DNA of 64,000 nucleotides from assembly GCA_030770425.1 (NCBI GenBank), contig JASJFT010000083.1:1-64000 (forward strand). The letters run 5' to 3'. The notes below the pieces were generated by a model. The model did not search any database. It had not been told where the DNA came from and was given only the letters and a program-made list of their open reading frames with translations. Below are positions 1 through 11,649 of this stretch, piece after piece (position 1 is the stretch's first letter; each line of letters opens with the position of its first letter). A program made the position numbers and the translations under genes. This stretch comes from Darksidea phi (lineage: Eukaryota > Ascomycota > Dothideomycetes > Pleosporales > Lentitheciaceae).

Positions 1-55
<55 letters not shown>

Positions 56-77
56 CCCCCCCCCCCCCCCCCCCCCC
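1..77. repeat. Poly-C homopolymer run
   Basis: Seventy-six cytosines with a single G at position 55. Nothing else in the window resembles it. It abuts the window edge, so it may be a contig-end or sequencing artefact rather than biology. Confidence 0.9.
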
Positions 78-3000
78 GGTAGGTGGAAGGCAGGAAAGGA
101 GGATGTTGAGTAGTAATTATAGGGATTAATAACACTGCAATTTAGATACCTTGAGCCGAATTTTTGCCCAGCCAAATAGCGCCAAACGGGATTGGTCCCC
201 TTCTGCCCTGCTTATCCAGTAGGCTTCTGTTTTACATCCAAGTCGGAATCCTAAACGCGTTGCCCTTGCCTTGCTATGGACTATGAGGATTTGGTGTGAC
301 CAATTCAACAGAGCTATATAGTGGCATTTGGCTCCAGTGGCGTATTCCTCCGTCTGTGGTATATAAGAACGAGCGTTTCCGACATCGACACGAAGAGCGA
401 GGATATCGTCGCTGCCTGGACAACTTTACGATCCGAGTTGTTTTCGGTCCAGAGATCCAGAGACTGCATCACAAAAGCGGCTCGCTGTATGATTTTGCGA
501 AAGAGGAGGGATATCTGGTTCCACGGTGGTATTTGAGGGAAAGGACAAGCTGATAGTACTGAACGTTGTGTATCTGAGACCAAAGAACAGGACATGGAAC
601 TTCTTGACTGAGCTTTTGAGAAGACGAGGACATGCTCCTGACGGAGAGGAGGTTTAGGCGAACGGAAAAAAGAAAAACATCTTCTCGATTTGTGGGTCTT
701 TTTACCCGAGTGTTCTAGTCTTGAATAGAACACAAAGGAGGGCATCGCTTTGCTTGCTGATATGCTTGCTGTTTGAGAAAGATGGGCATCTACATCGTAC
801 TGTCGTCTTCCTTCTCTCGACTCTCATATCGTGTACCTGGAGCTTGGAGTCAGGTATAAAGCGTGTGAGGTTTTGGTCTTGCAGGGGAATGGCGGGCCAG
901 AGAAGAGAAGGAAGACAGGCCGCATGAGACTGTGCGATTCAGTTTTTAGAAGAGGCCATCGAATGCTTGTCAGCTAGGTATGCAACCAGTGCATACGGGC
1001 TTTCCTTTTCAAGTCCTCGACGGAGCATTGCCTGCTACTTGGGCTGTAGACCGAGACATTTTATTTTGCTTCGTACTGTTTCGGAGAGAACTGGAGTGAC
1101 GACCCATGAGCGGAAATCTTTTAGTGTCGAGATTTTTTTGATAAAGGTCGAGGTACGAAGTCGGTGAAGCTGGCCCAGAGGGGTGTCAGGTCCCATCGTA
1201 CGGTACTAGAAGCGCCAAAGTCTCATAATTCGAACATAACTCGTACTCTGATGTTCCATTGAAGTTTTCCTTGAAGGAGAGAAGGCGCAAAAGTCTGGAC
1301 AGACTAATCTTCCTTGTTACATTCATTGAGATTTTTACACCAGCAAGCAAGCGAAACATAGACGCCATTTAAGTATCGTGTAATAAACAGAGGCTACTCG
1401 TTGTTTTGTCGTCCGTGGGTTACGATGTATGCGAAGTCATGTCCAATACCACATTATTCAAGTGGATAACAAGCCCGAGATCCCATACCACTTCTGATCA
1501 CTGATCTCGGAGACGAGCACGCCATATTGACATTGGGATCGGATTTTTGAAACCAGAAAAAGACGCACGCTTCCCATGGAAGAGGCACGAGCGCGCCTTT
1601 CGGAGAAAGGTATCCGTTAGTGGAAGGCTTTAACGAGCTTGAGAACGGCTCGAAGAGCTCATCATGGCCGCGATTTCCATTCCAAGGAGGAAAAAGAGGC
1701 GTGCTAATAGTCCCAATACGTTTCCAGAGTTGCGGAAACAGAAAGAGCTCATACTGTGTAACAGTACTTTATTTTGCTGACTATAGTGACTTGGGTGACG
1801 GCTCGGACGCTGTAGGGGTGAAGAGAGGAAGTGTACGACCACAAGCCCGAAGATAGAGACACGACAACGCAAATCCCATGAAAGTAATGATTCATGGGTT
1901 TCCGACGCAGCGAGGGGTCGTTCAATATAGTACGCCAGTCTTTCAAGGGAAGGAACAGTTGATGTCGAAGTACCATGCCCGAGTCCACAGAGAGTAAGAT
2001 CCAGGAGGGAGGCGGATTCGATTGATGAGTAGTGGAGATGAACGAACTATTCGCACAAGTAGGCCCCTTTTATGCCCATACTCGAAGTATGGTTGTTGAG
2101 AAGAGTCATTGTCAAGCTTGGTAGCCGCCAAAGTCATCCACGGTTCATGAGGCTCTTGAGCCACACACCAAAAGCCCGCAGTACATACTCGGGCTCATTC
2201 CCCCTTCTTTTCATATTGTAAAACTTCCTCGGAGTATTTGTGTCTACGAGGGACATCCACTCCCCACGCTCATAGCAACCTTCAGTGCCCTTTTTTTTTA
2301 GAGCAAAACATAGCGATATCGCGCTTGGTATTTTGGCAGTTCCTCGTCCCCGCCCTCGACATCTGAAAAGCCAGAGCATGTTAAGTGGAGAAGAAGAAAA
2401 GAAGGATCCCTTCCAGAACGCAGGCATGGGGTGGAGACAATCTGATTCTTTTCGTAACGAACCACTGGCGTGGTTCTATATCCTCTCAAGCTCTTCCTCA
2501 CAAGCAGGCCGCTCCATAGTCCAGCAATGCTGTGTTTTTATGCCGCCGTCAACGCGCGCACACACACCCAAGATATCCCGTAGAGTTTCAGCCATCGTCA
2601 AAGTTCCGTTGCCCGACCCGATCCAAGAACACGGCATGGAGTCTTTGAATTTGACTTGGAATACATCGTATTGCCGTTCCGAGAAAAATCCCATGGTAAG
2701 GGTCGAGCGACTTTTTTAGAGAGTTTCTCATCGAGCGCGAACTAGGTGAATTTTAAGTTCTGGAGCGCCGCCTCCACATGTACCTTTTGCTTTTGCATTT
2801 CGGGCACCGTAAGAGTGGAAGCAGGATGTTGTAGCTAGTGTTAGGGTGAGTGGGTGGACGGGTTTATATAGTGTTGAGAGGACTGAAGGTGGATCGGATC
2901 ATGTGATAATGGGCATTGTGTAGAGATGAGAATTTGGGTTGGATTTGCATAGTGGGAGTCTCTTTTGTAAGGTCCGCACGAAACACAGTAGAAGTTTGTA

Positions 3001-3378
3001 CACAGTGGAGGTGCTATACCCACACTTTATACACGATAATAGAGCTGTAGAGCTGTAGAGCTGTACACAGTACGACGAGGTGATGTTTCGAACATTGAGA
3101 CGGTTGGGAGACCAACAGCGGTAGCGATGAGTTAGCACACCCACACTACCGCCCATAGTATAAAAATTGCCTGCGATGATACCAGCATCCCACTCACTAC
3201 GTAGAGATGAGCATATTAGGGGGAAATGCATGAAAGCGGAAGATTAACTAAGTATTTCAAGATACTTCGCCCGTAGGTCGCCACTGTAAAACCATGAGAG
3301 TTGTTATAAAAGATTTTCAGGTGCTAGTTCGCTAGGCCAGATTCCCCACTAAAGTCTCCCCCCTGGACCACAACAGCA
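78..3378. other. Gene-poor stretch
   Basis: About 3.3 kb in which I could not assemble any coding region with recognisable family motifs. The open frames are short (up to about 145 codons), overlap on both strands and have low-complexity or unremarkable translations. The only structure I can support is one copy of a dispersed repeat near 2,933-3,075. The final few hundred bases are the 3' flank of the minus-strand flavoprotein gene. Confidence 0.5.
2933..3075 (-). repeat. Dispersed repeat, copy A
   Basis: The reverse complement of this stretch matches 39,513-39,640 closely over about 130 bp. It includes the shared block with two runs reading cttctactgtgtt-like and gtgtgggtatag. Several differences are C/T transitions, with the other copy being the T-rich one. 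Copy A also carries a small tandem agagctgt repeat (three units, about 3,040-3,064) that is reduced in copy B. No coding capacity is seen. It may be a fragment of a transposon end, which is an inference. Confidence 0.8.
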
Positions 3379-4282
3379 TCAATTATCCTTCTGAATAGCC
3401 TCATAAGCCAACATCTTCCCCTTGGAATTCTCCGCAACCCTCCATCTCTCAATATACTCGTCCGCCTCGCCCTCCCCAAACCCATTATCCGCCCCAGGAA
3501 TCGGCTCACCCCACTGCAACCACACCGGCACAACGCCCGTCCACACCCCCTTCTTCAACGCCTCGTCTTTCAGATCCTTCTTATCATCATGCGGGCCGCC
3601 GGTCCTCACCTTCGCGCTCGCGCTCGCAATCTTGACTTTGAGGATGGAGGTGGAGGTGAGCTCAGCAGAGGTAGGTGGGTTGCGGGATTTGTCCCAGCGG
3701 CCGGGGAGGAGGTTGTCGGTTATGCGTGTCATGGCGTAGAGGCGTTCGGGCTCGGAGGTTAGGAGGGTGGCGTGACCGTAGGCGATTGCGGAGCGGTAGT
3801 TGCAGGAGTTGTGGAAGGGGGCTAGGGCGAGGACGAGGCCGTCCATGTGGCTTGAACAAACATTAGTATTTATCCTTTCTTTGTTTGAGGGGAAACAAAA
3901 TCTTACGAAGCGGCTATAGTAATCGGCAGTCCTGCTTCCCCAGCATCCTTCCCACTCTTGAAGATCCGACCAGATACGTAGCCATGGATGTAAATGTCCT
4001 GCTTAGTCGTGTTCTCATCCGCATCTTGGTTTTCAAAGTTACCCGTGCAGCCTAGCATGGGTAGAACAACCGGGAATGGCTGTTCCGGATCGTTGAAGGA
4101 GACATGGAGTATCGGGCTGGTATTGATGATGGTGTGGACCGTTTCGTAATCGTATGCGCCTAGAAGGTGTAAGTCAAAGTGCTTGCATTCAAGCGAAAGA
4201 ACTGAAAGATGGTATACACACCTCTGTTCGGCAACCTCCCCAGTTTATTCGTAGATGTCTTGGGATACTCCGGCGAAGCCAT
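3379..4282 (-). CDS. FMN-binding split-barrel protein (pyridoxamine 5'-phosphate oxidase-like)
   Basis: Three exons join in phase: 4282-4222, 4159-3907 and 3850-3379, giving 261 residues. The introns are 62 and 56 bp with gt-ag ends. The start MASPEYPKTSTNKLGRLPNR is typical of this fungal family. The order of motifs fits the PNPOx-like FMN-binding split barrel: an early Y-D-Y-E-T-V-H-T-I segment, a P-x-V-L-P-M-L-G strand, a Y-I-H-G-Y-V-S-G-R strand, and an F-H-N-S-C-N-Y-R-S-A core followed by A-Y-G-H-A. Members bind flavin nucleotide in the cytosol, but the substrate is not known for this fungal subgroup and true PNPOx activity should not be assumed. It lies 566 bp downstream of, and on the same strand as, the P450 gene, so a shared metabolic role is possible but unproven. 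Confidence 0.88.
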
Positions 4283-4848
4283 CGTGTCGGGTCTTCTCAA
4301 TTGCAGCAATCGAGTCCTCTCGATAGTTTCCGGTGGGCATCGATACGCCTTAGAATTTTATACGTTCAATTTCTTAGCGTCCTTGATGACTCGCATTCAC
4401 CGTTTACTCTTTGGTCGATACACGAGGGTTCGATGACAACAAGCGTCGGCTGTACCTGCTCTGGTAGGAAGGCGGGGTAGCAGCAAGGGAGATCTGATTG
4501 GATGACAAAGAAGGAACACTATTAATGCGAGTTGGTATACTCTAGATGGAGCGTGTCAGGCGTGTATACAAATTATATGCAGACGTTGAAGCATGCTAGA
4601 TAGGATATTGAAGGATACCCATGGGATTTCCTAGAAAAGGAAGCAAAAGTTGGAGTTTGTGAACCAATCAAGCTTACCAGTATATGACAACAACGTAGCC
4701 CTTTCAAAATTTAGATGATCGTTGTGCAATGGTATTATTATATAGTACGGTATGTGTATATCGAACTTAGTTTACATGCTAATGGTCCAGTAAGTCGTAC
4801 GCTCTATAATATCATGAATACGCCCCTGCATTTATCGCTCGCCCCAAC

Positions 4849-6592
4849 TCACACCGATGCTTCCCTGGGCCGGAACCGAGTATTGAAGTCCATTTGGCGC
4901 ACGAACCACGCATTATGAGTCTTCCACTCCGCGTCCGGGTGCTCAAGCTCAATCTGCAACGGGTTAGTTCACATTACGCATCCTCAACTTCCAGGGGAAT
5001 GCGACTTACCTCGAACCGTCTCAGGAAGCTCGGCACTAGTTTGTAAACCTCTAGCAAGCTAATGTTCTTTCCGATACATGTCCTGGCACCAGCACCAAAC
5101 TGGAACATGGTTGCCTTCATCTCCTTCAACTTCTCCGGGGGTGCTTCAATCCATCGCTCAGGTTTAAATGCATCTACATCTGCGCCAAAGATCTCTGGTC
5201 GGCGGTGGAGAACCCAAGCGTTGCATCCAACGATCGTGCCGCCCGGGACAAAGTGCCCAAGGATGTCCATTCCTTGTGGAGGAACGATGCGCTCGAGCAT
5301 TAATCCGGCGGCAGGATGCATCCGGAAGGATTCCTGGATGACTGCGTCGAGATAGGGAAGCTTCTGCGACTCAGACCAGGAAACCGTCTTGTCGGCTCGC
5401 GCTTCGACGATGCCATCCGCCACAGCATCGTCTAGCTCCTTCATCAATTTGGCGTAAACGTGAGGATGCTTGACCAAGAAATAGAAGACGCTTGATAGTG
5501 AAATCGCAGTCGTTTCTGAACCGGCGAAAACCATGGAGGTACAAGATGTGAGGATCCGAGTGTCGTCCATAAAGTCAGGGTGGTCGAACGCTGCTTGTGA
5601 AAACTTGGTAAGAAGATCCACACCACGAGGGTTGGGTTGGTTTTCCGGGAGACCGTAAGTTTTGATCTTCTGGATCTCGCCTGCGCGCTCATTGGATCGA
5701 GTCTGCGCAAAGAGCGTTACTGGGAAGACGGTGTTGCTGAGGCCGATGCGCTGCGCGAAAAGACGGATAGGGTTCTTCTCGAGGAGGAGATCCAAGATGG
5801 GCATTTGGCCGATCTATAAAATGATGAGTATAAGCGTCTTCGAAAATGGGTTGTTTCAAAAATGTGACTTACCGGCCCTGCATAACTCAGAAATCGTTGG
5901 AGAAAGGCAATGATACCATCAACGTCCCTGTCCTCCTCTACAAACCCGAGACGCTTGCTCCACGTTAAGTCTCCTATGACATCGAATGCAAAATATTGCA
6001 ACCATTGACTAAAGCTGCAAGTCCTGCCAGTGCTCGCATACAGCTCCTGGGTCTTGTCGAGGAATACACCGACGGTGGAACTTACGAGCGGTTCGTAATT
6101 GACGAGCGAGCTCATGGCGAAGGCATTGTTGACGCAGCGGCGATATCTGGCGTGGTAGTCCTCATCGGTGGTGGAAAAGAGGGATTGCAGGCGGCGACCC
6201 TTGGAGACGGCATTTTGAACGGGGTAGAAGTCGGACTGTTATGCAGATTAATTTACAGCTCTTCAAAGCAAGCTATAGGTACAAACCTTGGTCATGCCCT
6301 TATTCAACCCATAGATAATCTTGATAGCCTTCGGGTCCGCGAAGGAAAGTACATTTGGTCCCAATCGCACCACGTCACCATGTCCTCGGTGAAGCTTGAT
6401 AATGGTATATTGGTGACGCCTTCCCCAAACGTCCCAAACCCTCCACCAGTTCGTATAGCCAGCAAGCCAGGGCCCCGGATACTTGTTCAGCCCTTTCCAA
6501 AACTTGTTGTTCAGTAGCCAGCCGATGACGGCAGAAGCGAGTACGAGCGGCCAGTACTGGACAAGCAGCGGCAGTACTTCGTTGAGAAGCAT
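4849..6592 (-). CDS. Cytochrome P450 monooxygenase, pisatin demethylase-like
   Basis: Four exons (6592-6287, 6235-5873, 5813-5010, 4953-4849) all join in phase 0 and encode 525 residues, the usual length of microsomal fungal P450s. A hydrophobic N-terminal helix (about residues 7-27) should anchor it in the endoplasmic reticulum, followed by the proline hinge PGPW. The I-helix motif AGSETT lies near 320-325, the K-helix ExxR (ESFR) near 384-387 and PERW near 441. The haem loop FxxGxRxC has its Cys near 469. The segment reading SDFYPVQNAVSKGRRLQSLF followed by HARYRR and a V-N-Y-E-P-L-V stretch resembles the pisatin demethylase/benzoate hydroxylase-like clan. It would oxidise a small hydrophobic or aromatic substrate using a P450 reductase encoded elsewhere. 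The exact substrate cannot be read from sequence. It appears intact. Confidence 0.95.
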
Positions 6593-7575
6593 TGTGGCTA
6601 GTCTCTTGCGTGTTGAAGGAGCAAGAAATTAATGAGAGAGTTTCGGTTTACATATTTGGGCTGGTCGTCGCCTTTGTATATGAGTGACGATGGCGGCGTG
6701 CTGCAGCCTTGATTGCCGTGTCCATGATGCTCAATGACCGAACGAAATCTGGAATGGTGCGCGTCCGGACCGAGGTGTAATGCGAGTCGGCAGTTGGGGA
6801 ACAAACGTAGTGGAGATAAAAGCCACCCCTTCTGGACAGGATGCGTGCCGGGGTCTCCTTGGCAACGGGTAGAGATCGCGGGGGCGGGATCCGGTTTTTC
6901 GTCCACCGTCACCTTTTTCCATCTCATATGTGCTACTTCATGCCACAATAGGCTCGTCATCTCGACCACTTCATATAAAGAAGTTTGAATTCCTGGATTA
7001 CTTTTGGCAGTTCCCCGGGTCTGACCGTTGCCCGTCGCGGTATCGTGGCTTCTTCGCTTCAGCTTCTTCACGTCGTGCTCGATTCTGGGTCCAACGTGCT
7101 CATTCTTACGCACGATCGCGAACTGCCGACGACGTCTTCACGGCGGCTAAGCATCGTACGAGCGATAGCAGAGGCTGTGGACCCAGCAAATGGACGGCAG
7201 TTGCAGATTCACGGTCCAAGATCAATTGCCGAGCCGGAGTTGCCACGCTGAATCAGCGCCTGATACGGAGCGGGCTTCCAATGCTGCAATCACTTTGGAG
7301 CGCTCATGTTCTTCGCAGACGGTTCACCAAGCTCGAATAAGTGTTTCAGGTGACAGCAGAAACTGGTGAGAATGATGTTACTTTGGTATGCTTCGCCTCG
7401 CCGAGTAAGGACCAAACAATGCTGCCTGCCTCACTGCTCTTCCATTCCACAGTCTTTGCAACAATGACTCGACAATATATGAATGTTCATACCCAATGTT
7501 CTGTTCTTTCCTGGTCAGGATGTATACTCGGTGACTTGAATTGGTTCGGTAGCGTAGACGCTGTTGATCGTGGCA
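6593..7575. other. Intergenic region between divergent P450 and DUF7730 genes
   Basis: Just under 1 kb separating divergently transcribed genes. It must contain both promoters. I see no coding exon, RNA gene or repeat that I can support. Confidence 0.5.
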
Positions 7576-8730
7576 ATGGCAGAGTACACATTTCGACGGC
7601 AAGAGAATGATTTCCAAGGTAAATCGCATCAGCGTAGCTCGAAAACGCCCAACTCACCTATCATAGACAGTCTACCTGTGCCTCTCGAGGAACAGAGACC
7701 TCTCCCGTTGGCGCCGGCACAGGACGTCTCTGTGCAAAGAGATGTGTGCGCCCAGTTTCACTCAATCTTATTCACAAGAGTGCCTGCTGAACTAAGAATC
7801 ACAATATGGGAGCATGCTATCGGCGGACACAAAATCCACATCATCCACAAATACCGACGGCTGGGCCATGCGCTCTGCGACAGCAAATACTGGGCAGAGA
7901 ACCGATCAAAAAGGCCCAACCTACGCGCGTCTTCATACATGTATACGTACGCTTCGCTGCCGTCGAGGAAGCAGTTAGCCAACTGGAGCATGTGCAGTCT
8001 GCTATTGACGTGTCGGAAGATGTACGCTGGAATCTCTGCTGCCTTCTGCTCCTGCTAACCAAGGTACAGATATGGGGAAGCCGTCAGTTTTCTGTACCAA
8101 AGCAACACCTTCGTGTTCTGGGACTTGCGAACGATCGAAATTTTTAAGCGAGGAATTCTTCCATGCCGATGGCAAAGTATCCGGTCGGTCGAGATCTACG
8201 CAATGTGCTACCGGGTAGAAGACAATGAAGAGGCCACACAGCCGCGAAGTCTTCTCCAACTCGAGGCATGGCCTTCCTCGAGTTCTGCGTTAGCAGCGCT
8301 GCCTAATCTCCGCTACCTGCGTGTGTTTGTGGGGAACTCGTTGCATCTCGACCGGAACTACCTCAATGGTTGGCGCCGTGCAGCACCGTACGCGTCGACC
8401 TTTGCGTTTTTGGAGAGATTGAAGGGATTGAAGGTGACATCTGAGATTCTAATACCCGTAAAGAGGGATCACGGAGAGCGTGAGCGATGTCTATGGAAGC
8501 TGCGTGCGGTGGATGATGTGGACACGAAAAGACTATCTTTGGAGTTGAGGAGCAATGGTCTGAACTGTAGTGTGTGCACTGGGGATTTTTGGGCGAATGA
8601 GGAAGAGACGGAGCGGCAGGAGTACGAGATGGCTGCTAAGTCGAGATTGGCAACTTACATCGGGCACAGTTGGGTCCAGTGGTCAGCAAGGAAGACGAAC
8701 GTGCAAGCTGGAATGGAGCGAAGGTCATGA
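7576..8730 (+). CDS. DUF7730 domain protein (fungal, function unknown)
   Basis: Two exons (7576-8021 and 8070-8730, 48-bp intron) restore one frame of 368 residues. The start at 7576 follows an in-frame ATG at 7564, so four extra residues are possible. After a disordered, proline-rich N-terminus comes the family signature: F-x-R-V-P-A-E-L-R-I-T-I-W near residue 70, an L-L-L-T-C-R-K-I-Y segment and, across the splice, G-E-A-V-S-F-L-Y-Q-S-N-T-F-V-F. Then come I-L-P and I-R-S-V and a leucine-rich L-P-N-L-R-Y-L-R-V segment. DUF7730 proteins are expanded in Pezizomycotina, often look like F-box-less relatives of LRR proteins, and have no assigned role. The family assignment rests on these motifs. 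The function is unknown. Confidence 0.85.
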
Positions 8731-11649
8731 GGGCCACAAGTCGGTGAAGAAATGAAGCATACTCTTCGCATACGTGTGCATCCTGTAATTCCAGAGCGAC
8801 CTCGTCGGGCTTTCCCGTGTTGCCAAGCGAGGGCATGTGTAGAAGTCCAATGGCGCTTCCTCACGAATCTTACCTTGATGCTCAAGTGACCTCGAGCTTG
8901 TATCTTGTTTTGCTCATTTTATTTTCGCTTACCCTTATGATGCTGCACGGGCGATGCAACCTGATCGGAATCCCCGTCGGATGGCGATCGAAGCCCAACA
9001 GCCAAAGAAGGGCACAGCAACTGCATAATCGCCGACGATTGCGCCTGGACAAGACAGAGGACGCGTGACAGTCTTTGGTCCGACCTTCCTGCAGGTGAAG
9101 AATGACCGACTGGACGAAGTACTTTGTGAATACATTCGGCGGATCGAGCACGAGGCCTGCGCGACTTTTGCGAGGTCGTACGACTACCCCAGACTCATCC
9201 TGCGTGGCGCAAGTCAAGGACGAGATACATAATCCGGAGGCTGGAGCTGACGGCTTGGCGGACGGGAGGTACTCGTGATCGGTCCTTGTAGCCTCCTCCA
9301 ATTCGTAGTGGACGGACGTGCAGCGAAGATCACAATGGAAAATGTAGGAAGCGGAGTTGAAACTCAAAATCGAGATAGTTATGCGGGAACGAGAATTTGC
9401 AGCTCAGGCGGTGGGGCCGGCGGGCTGGCGGCCTATCTTTGCATCGAGGTCTGCTCGCGATAGTTGAGTCATCGCGATCCACGTCGCTGTGCATGCAGCG
9501 TACGTCGGCGGATGCCACGGCGACTCCCACCAGCAGATTCTGAAACGGCGACAGAAAGCCTGTCTGGACGACGACGCATTGGCGACGATGCCTGCTGCTG
9601 CAGAGACGGAAAGATGGACGGCAGAGGACGCGGCGTGGTGATGTGGTGTTGGAGTTGGCCTTCGCCGCTGGTAGCCGGCGGGCGAGCACATGACGGCGGT
9701 TTCCTGTTTCGGCAGAACCCTGTCGAGCTGAAGGCCACTCGCAAGTGGGAAAGCCGAGGCGGTCCTCAGACGGTGTCCTTCATGCCCACGATGCACGAGC
9801 AACAGTGCGTGCGTGCGGGGAGACAGCGACCGCGAATGCCGCCACAGGTGGCCGCGTGCGGCGTGAGGCGCAGTCTGGCATGCCAGATCCACGGTGCAGG
9901 TTTCGGCGTCGCCTATGCAGACGCTGAAACAACGAAAGACGGGGGCAGCTATCGATAGCACCGCGCGCATGGGTCGACGATAGGTGGATCCGGGATCAGC
10001 ACCGCCGTCAAGACTTGCGCAATCGCCGCAGCACAGGACGTTCGTTGCCAATGGCGAGGCGGGTGCGGAAGGAGAAGCGGGCGGTTGAAACGGCCTCCCT
10101 GCGCGGAGAGAGTCGTGTAGCAGTCTGGACGTGGGCGGGCGCGAGCCATGACGGGGACGAGGGCGAGGGGGATGACTGTTCGGAGGTCGCGAAGTTGGCA
10201 GAGGCGACGCCGAGATCGCCGCACTGCCACAGCCGAGCGCGCCACATGCCGGCTGTCGCTGCAGCACCCGCCACAGGCATCGCTCCGATCGCGCTGCCCG
10301 GCCGCCCGTCTGCCCGTCTGTCCGTGCCCGTCTGCCCGTCTCCTGTCGTCATCGCTATCGCCCGCGCCCTCGCCCTCGTCGCTCGCCATCGTCGCCCTCG
10401 CCCGCGCCCGCGCTGCTCGGGCAGCTTTGCGCGTTCTGCTTCAGCACGCGCCCGGGCTACTCGGCCCTGGCACGGGCATCCCTTTGCTGGACCGTGTCGA
10501 AGGGCCCGTCGCGGTCACATGAGGGCCGCGAGAGAGGCTTTGTCGGAGCGGACGGCACCCCTGCTCGCATCCCCGCTGGCCCCGCTGATTGGGCCGAGTG
10601 TTTCTCGCCCATTTTTAGCCCCAAGCAACGTCGTCCTGTCGTCGCCCCAAGACGACGTCTAACTCTCCCACCCTCCTCCCGACACTGGCAGCCAGCCCGC
10701 CAGACAACCACTAGAACCCACTCTATCCGCCCTGCTCCCTTTACCCGCGTAGCCCCAATCTGGCAGTAACACCGCTGCGGTGCGCGCTCCTTTTGGATGT
10801 TGAAATCTTCTGGAAATCCACTTTGTGGGATGCATACCGCGCCTCCGCCTGCTCGAGGCCCCCCCCGGCGCCTCCGAGGAGCAGAGCGCAGAGCGCAGAG
10901 CGCACAACGCAGAGGGCCGGCGGCCTCGCTCGCATGCGGCGTGTACCGTAGCCATCGCAGCCTGCAGAGGCTGTCTGCGCGCATCTATCCCGTCAGGCCC
11001 CGTCTGCATGGCCGGCCGTGAGCCCGCCTTCAGCTGCCTTGATCAGTATCGAGGCTCTCTGAATATGCTTTTGCCATTTCCACAAACAGGGCCCGTCGAG
11101 CGCCGTAGCGGCTGTCATCTCCGCCTGCGCATTCCAGATGGCGTTTTGGCGGCCGTGAGGCCGTCGCAATCTTTGCTCGCCCGGGCTCCACCTATCCACA
11201 CGCTTCAACGGCGTGGGCAGCGCAGTCGCGGTGCCGGGTCGGTCAGCTTGGATCCGACTAGACCTGCAGCTGCATCGTCGCCATGTATGCACGACGAAGA
11301 AGCTAAACGGGGCAGTGTGCATGAGAGACCCTTGCCGAGCTCTCTGTGGCCACCGGCCGGGCCATGATCGCTGGCTTAAGAAATGGGCTCCCTCCGCACA
11401 CTAGCCTTCTTGCTTCTTGCCCTCCACCCTTCACCTCGCCGTCCTCCCCTCCCATTCGCCCGTCCCTTTCTTGTCTCCTCGTCAATCCAAAGGCCGCAAA
11501 CCGTAATTCTGCCTGAGACATCTTTTTCTTCTCTTTTGTTCTTCCTTTCTTTCGTTGATACCGTCGTCCCATATAATATCGCATCGCAACGCCTCGCCTC
11601 GCCTCGCACCGCCTCGCACCGCCTCGCACACCGCCACTGCCCCGTCACA
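8731..11649. other. Long GC-rich non-coding or leader region
   Basis: About 2.9 kb, increasingly GC-rich towards the right. Long open frames exist on both strands, but they overlap one another, are rich in Arg/Pro/Ala and show no domain, so I read them as composition-driven. Close to the following gene is a pyrimidine-rich stretch and a degenerate repeat of cctcgca units (about 11,586-11,632), as expected of a promoter and 5' UTR. Confidence 0.5.
11586..11632. repeat. Short degenerate tandem repeat (cgcctcgca)
   Basis: Successive cgcctcg and cgcctcgcac units lie just upstream of the start codon at 11,650. The array is probably in the 5' untranslated leader. It is low complexity, and no function is implied. 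Confidence 0.7.

Noticed and set aside
314..745. 143-codon minus-strand frame near the left edge
   Set aside because: No motif, no splice partners, and overlapped by plus-strand frames of similar quality.
2285..2719. 144-codon plus-strand frame
   Set aside because: Unremarkable translation, overlaps opposite-strand frames, no domain or homologous motif recognised.
9404..10267. 287-codon minus-strand frame
   Set aside because: Driven by high GC. The translation is Pro/Arg/Ala/Ser-rich and overlaps equally long frames on the plus strand.
10015..11367. Several plus-strand frames of 120-215 codons
   Set aside because: Low-complexity Arg/Ala/Pro/Ser translations in a GC-rich leader, with mutual overlap and no motif.
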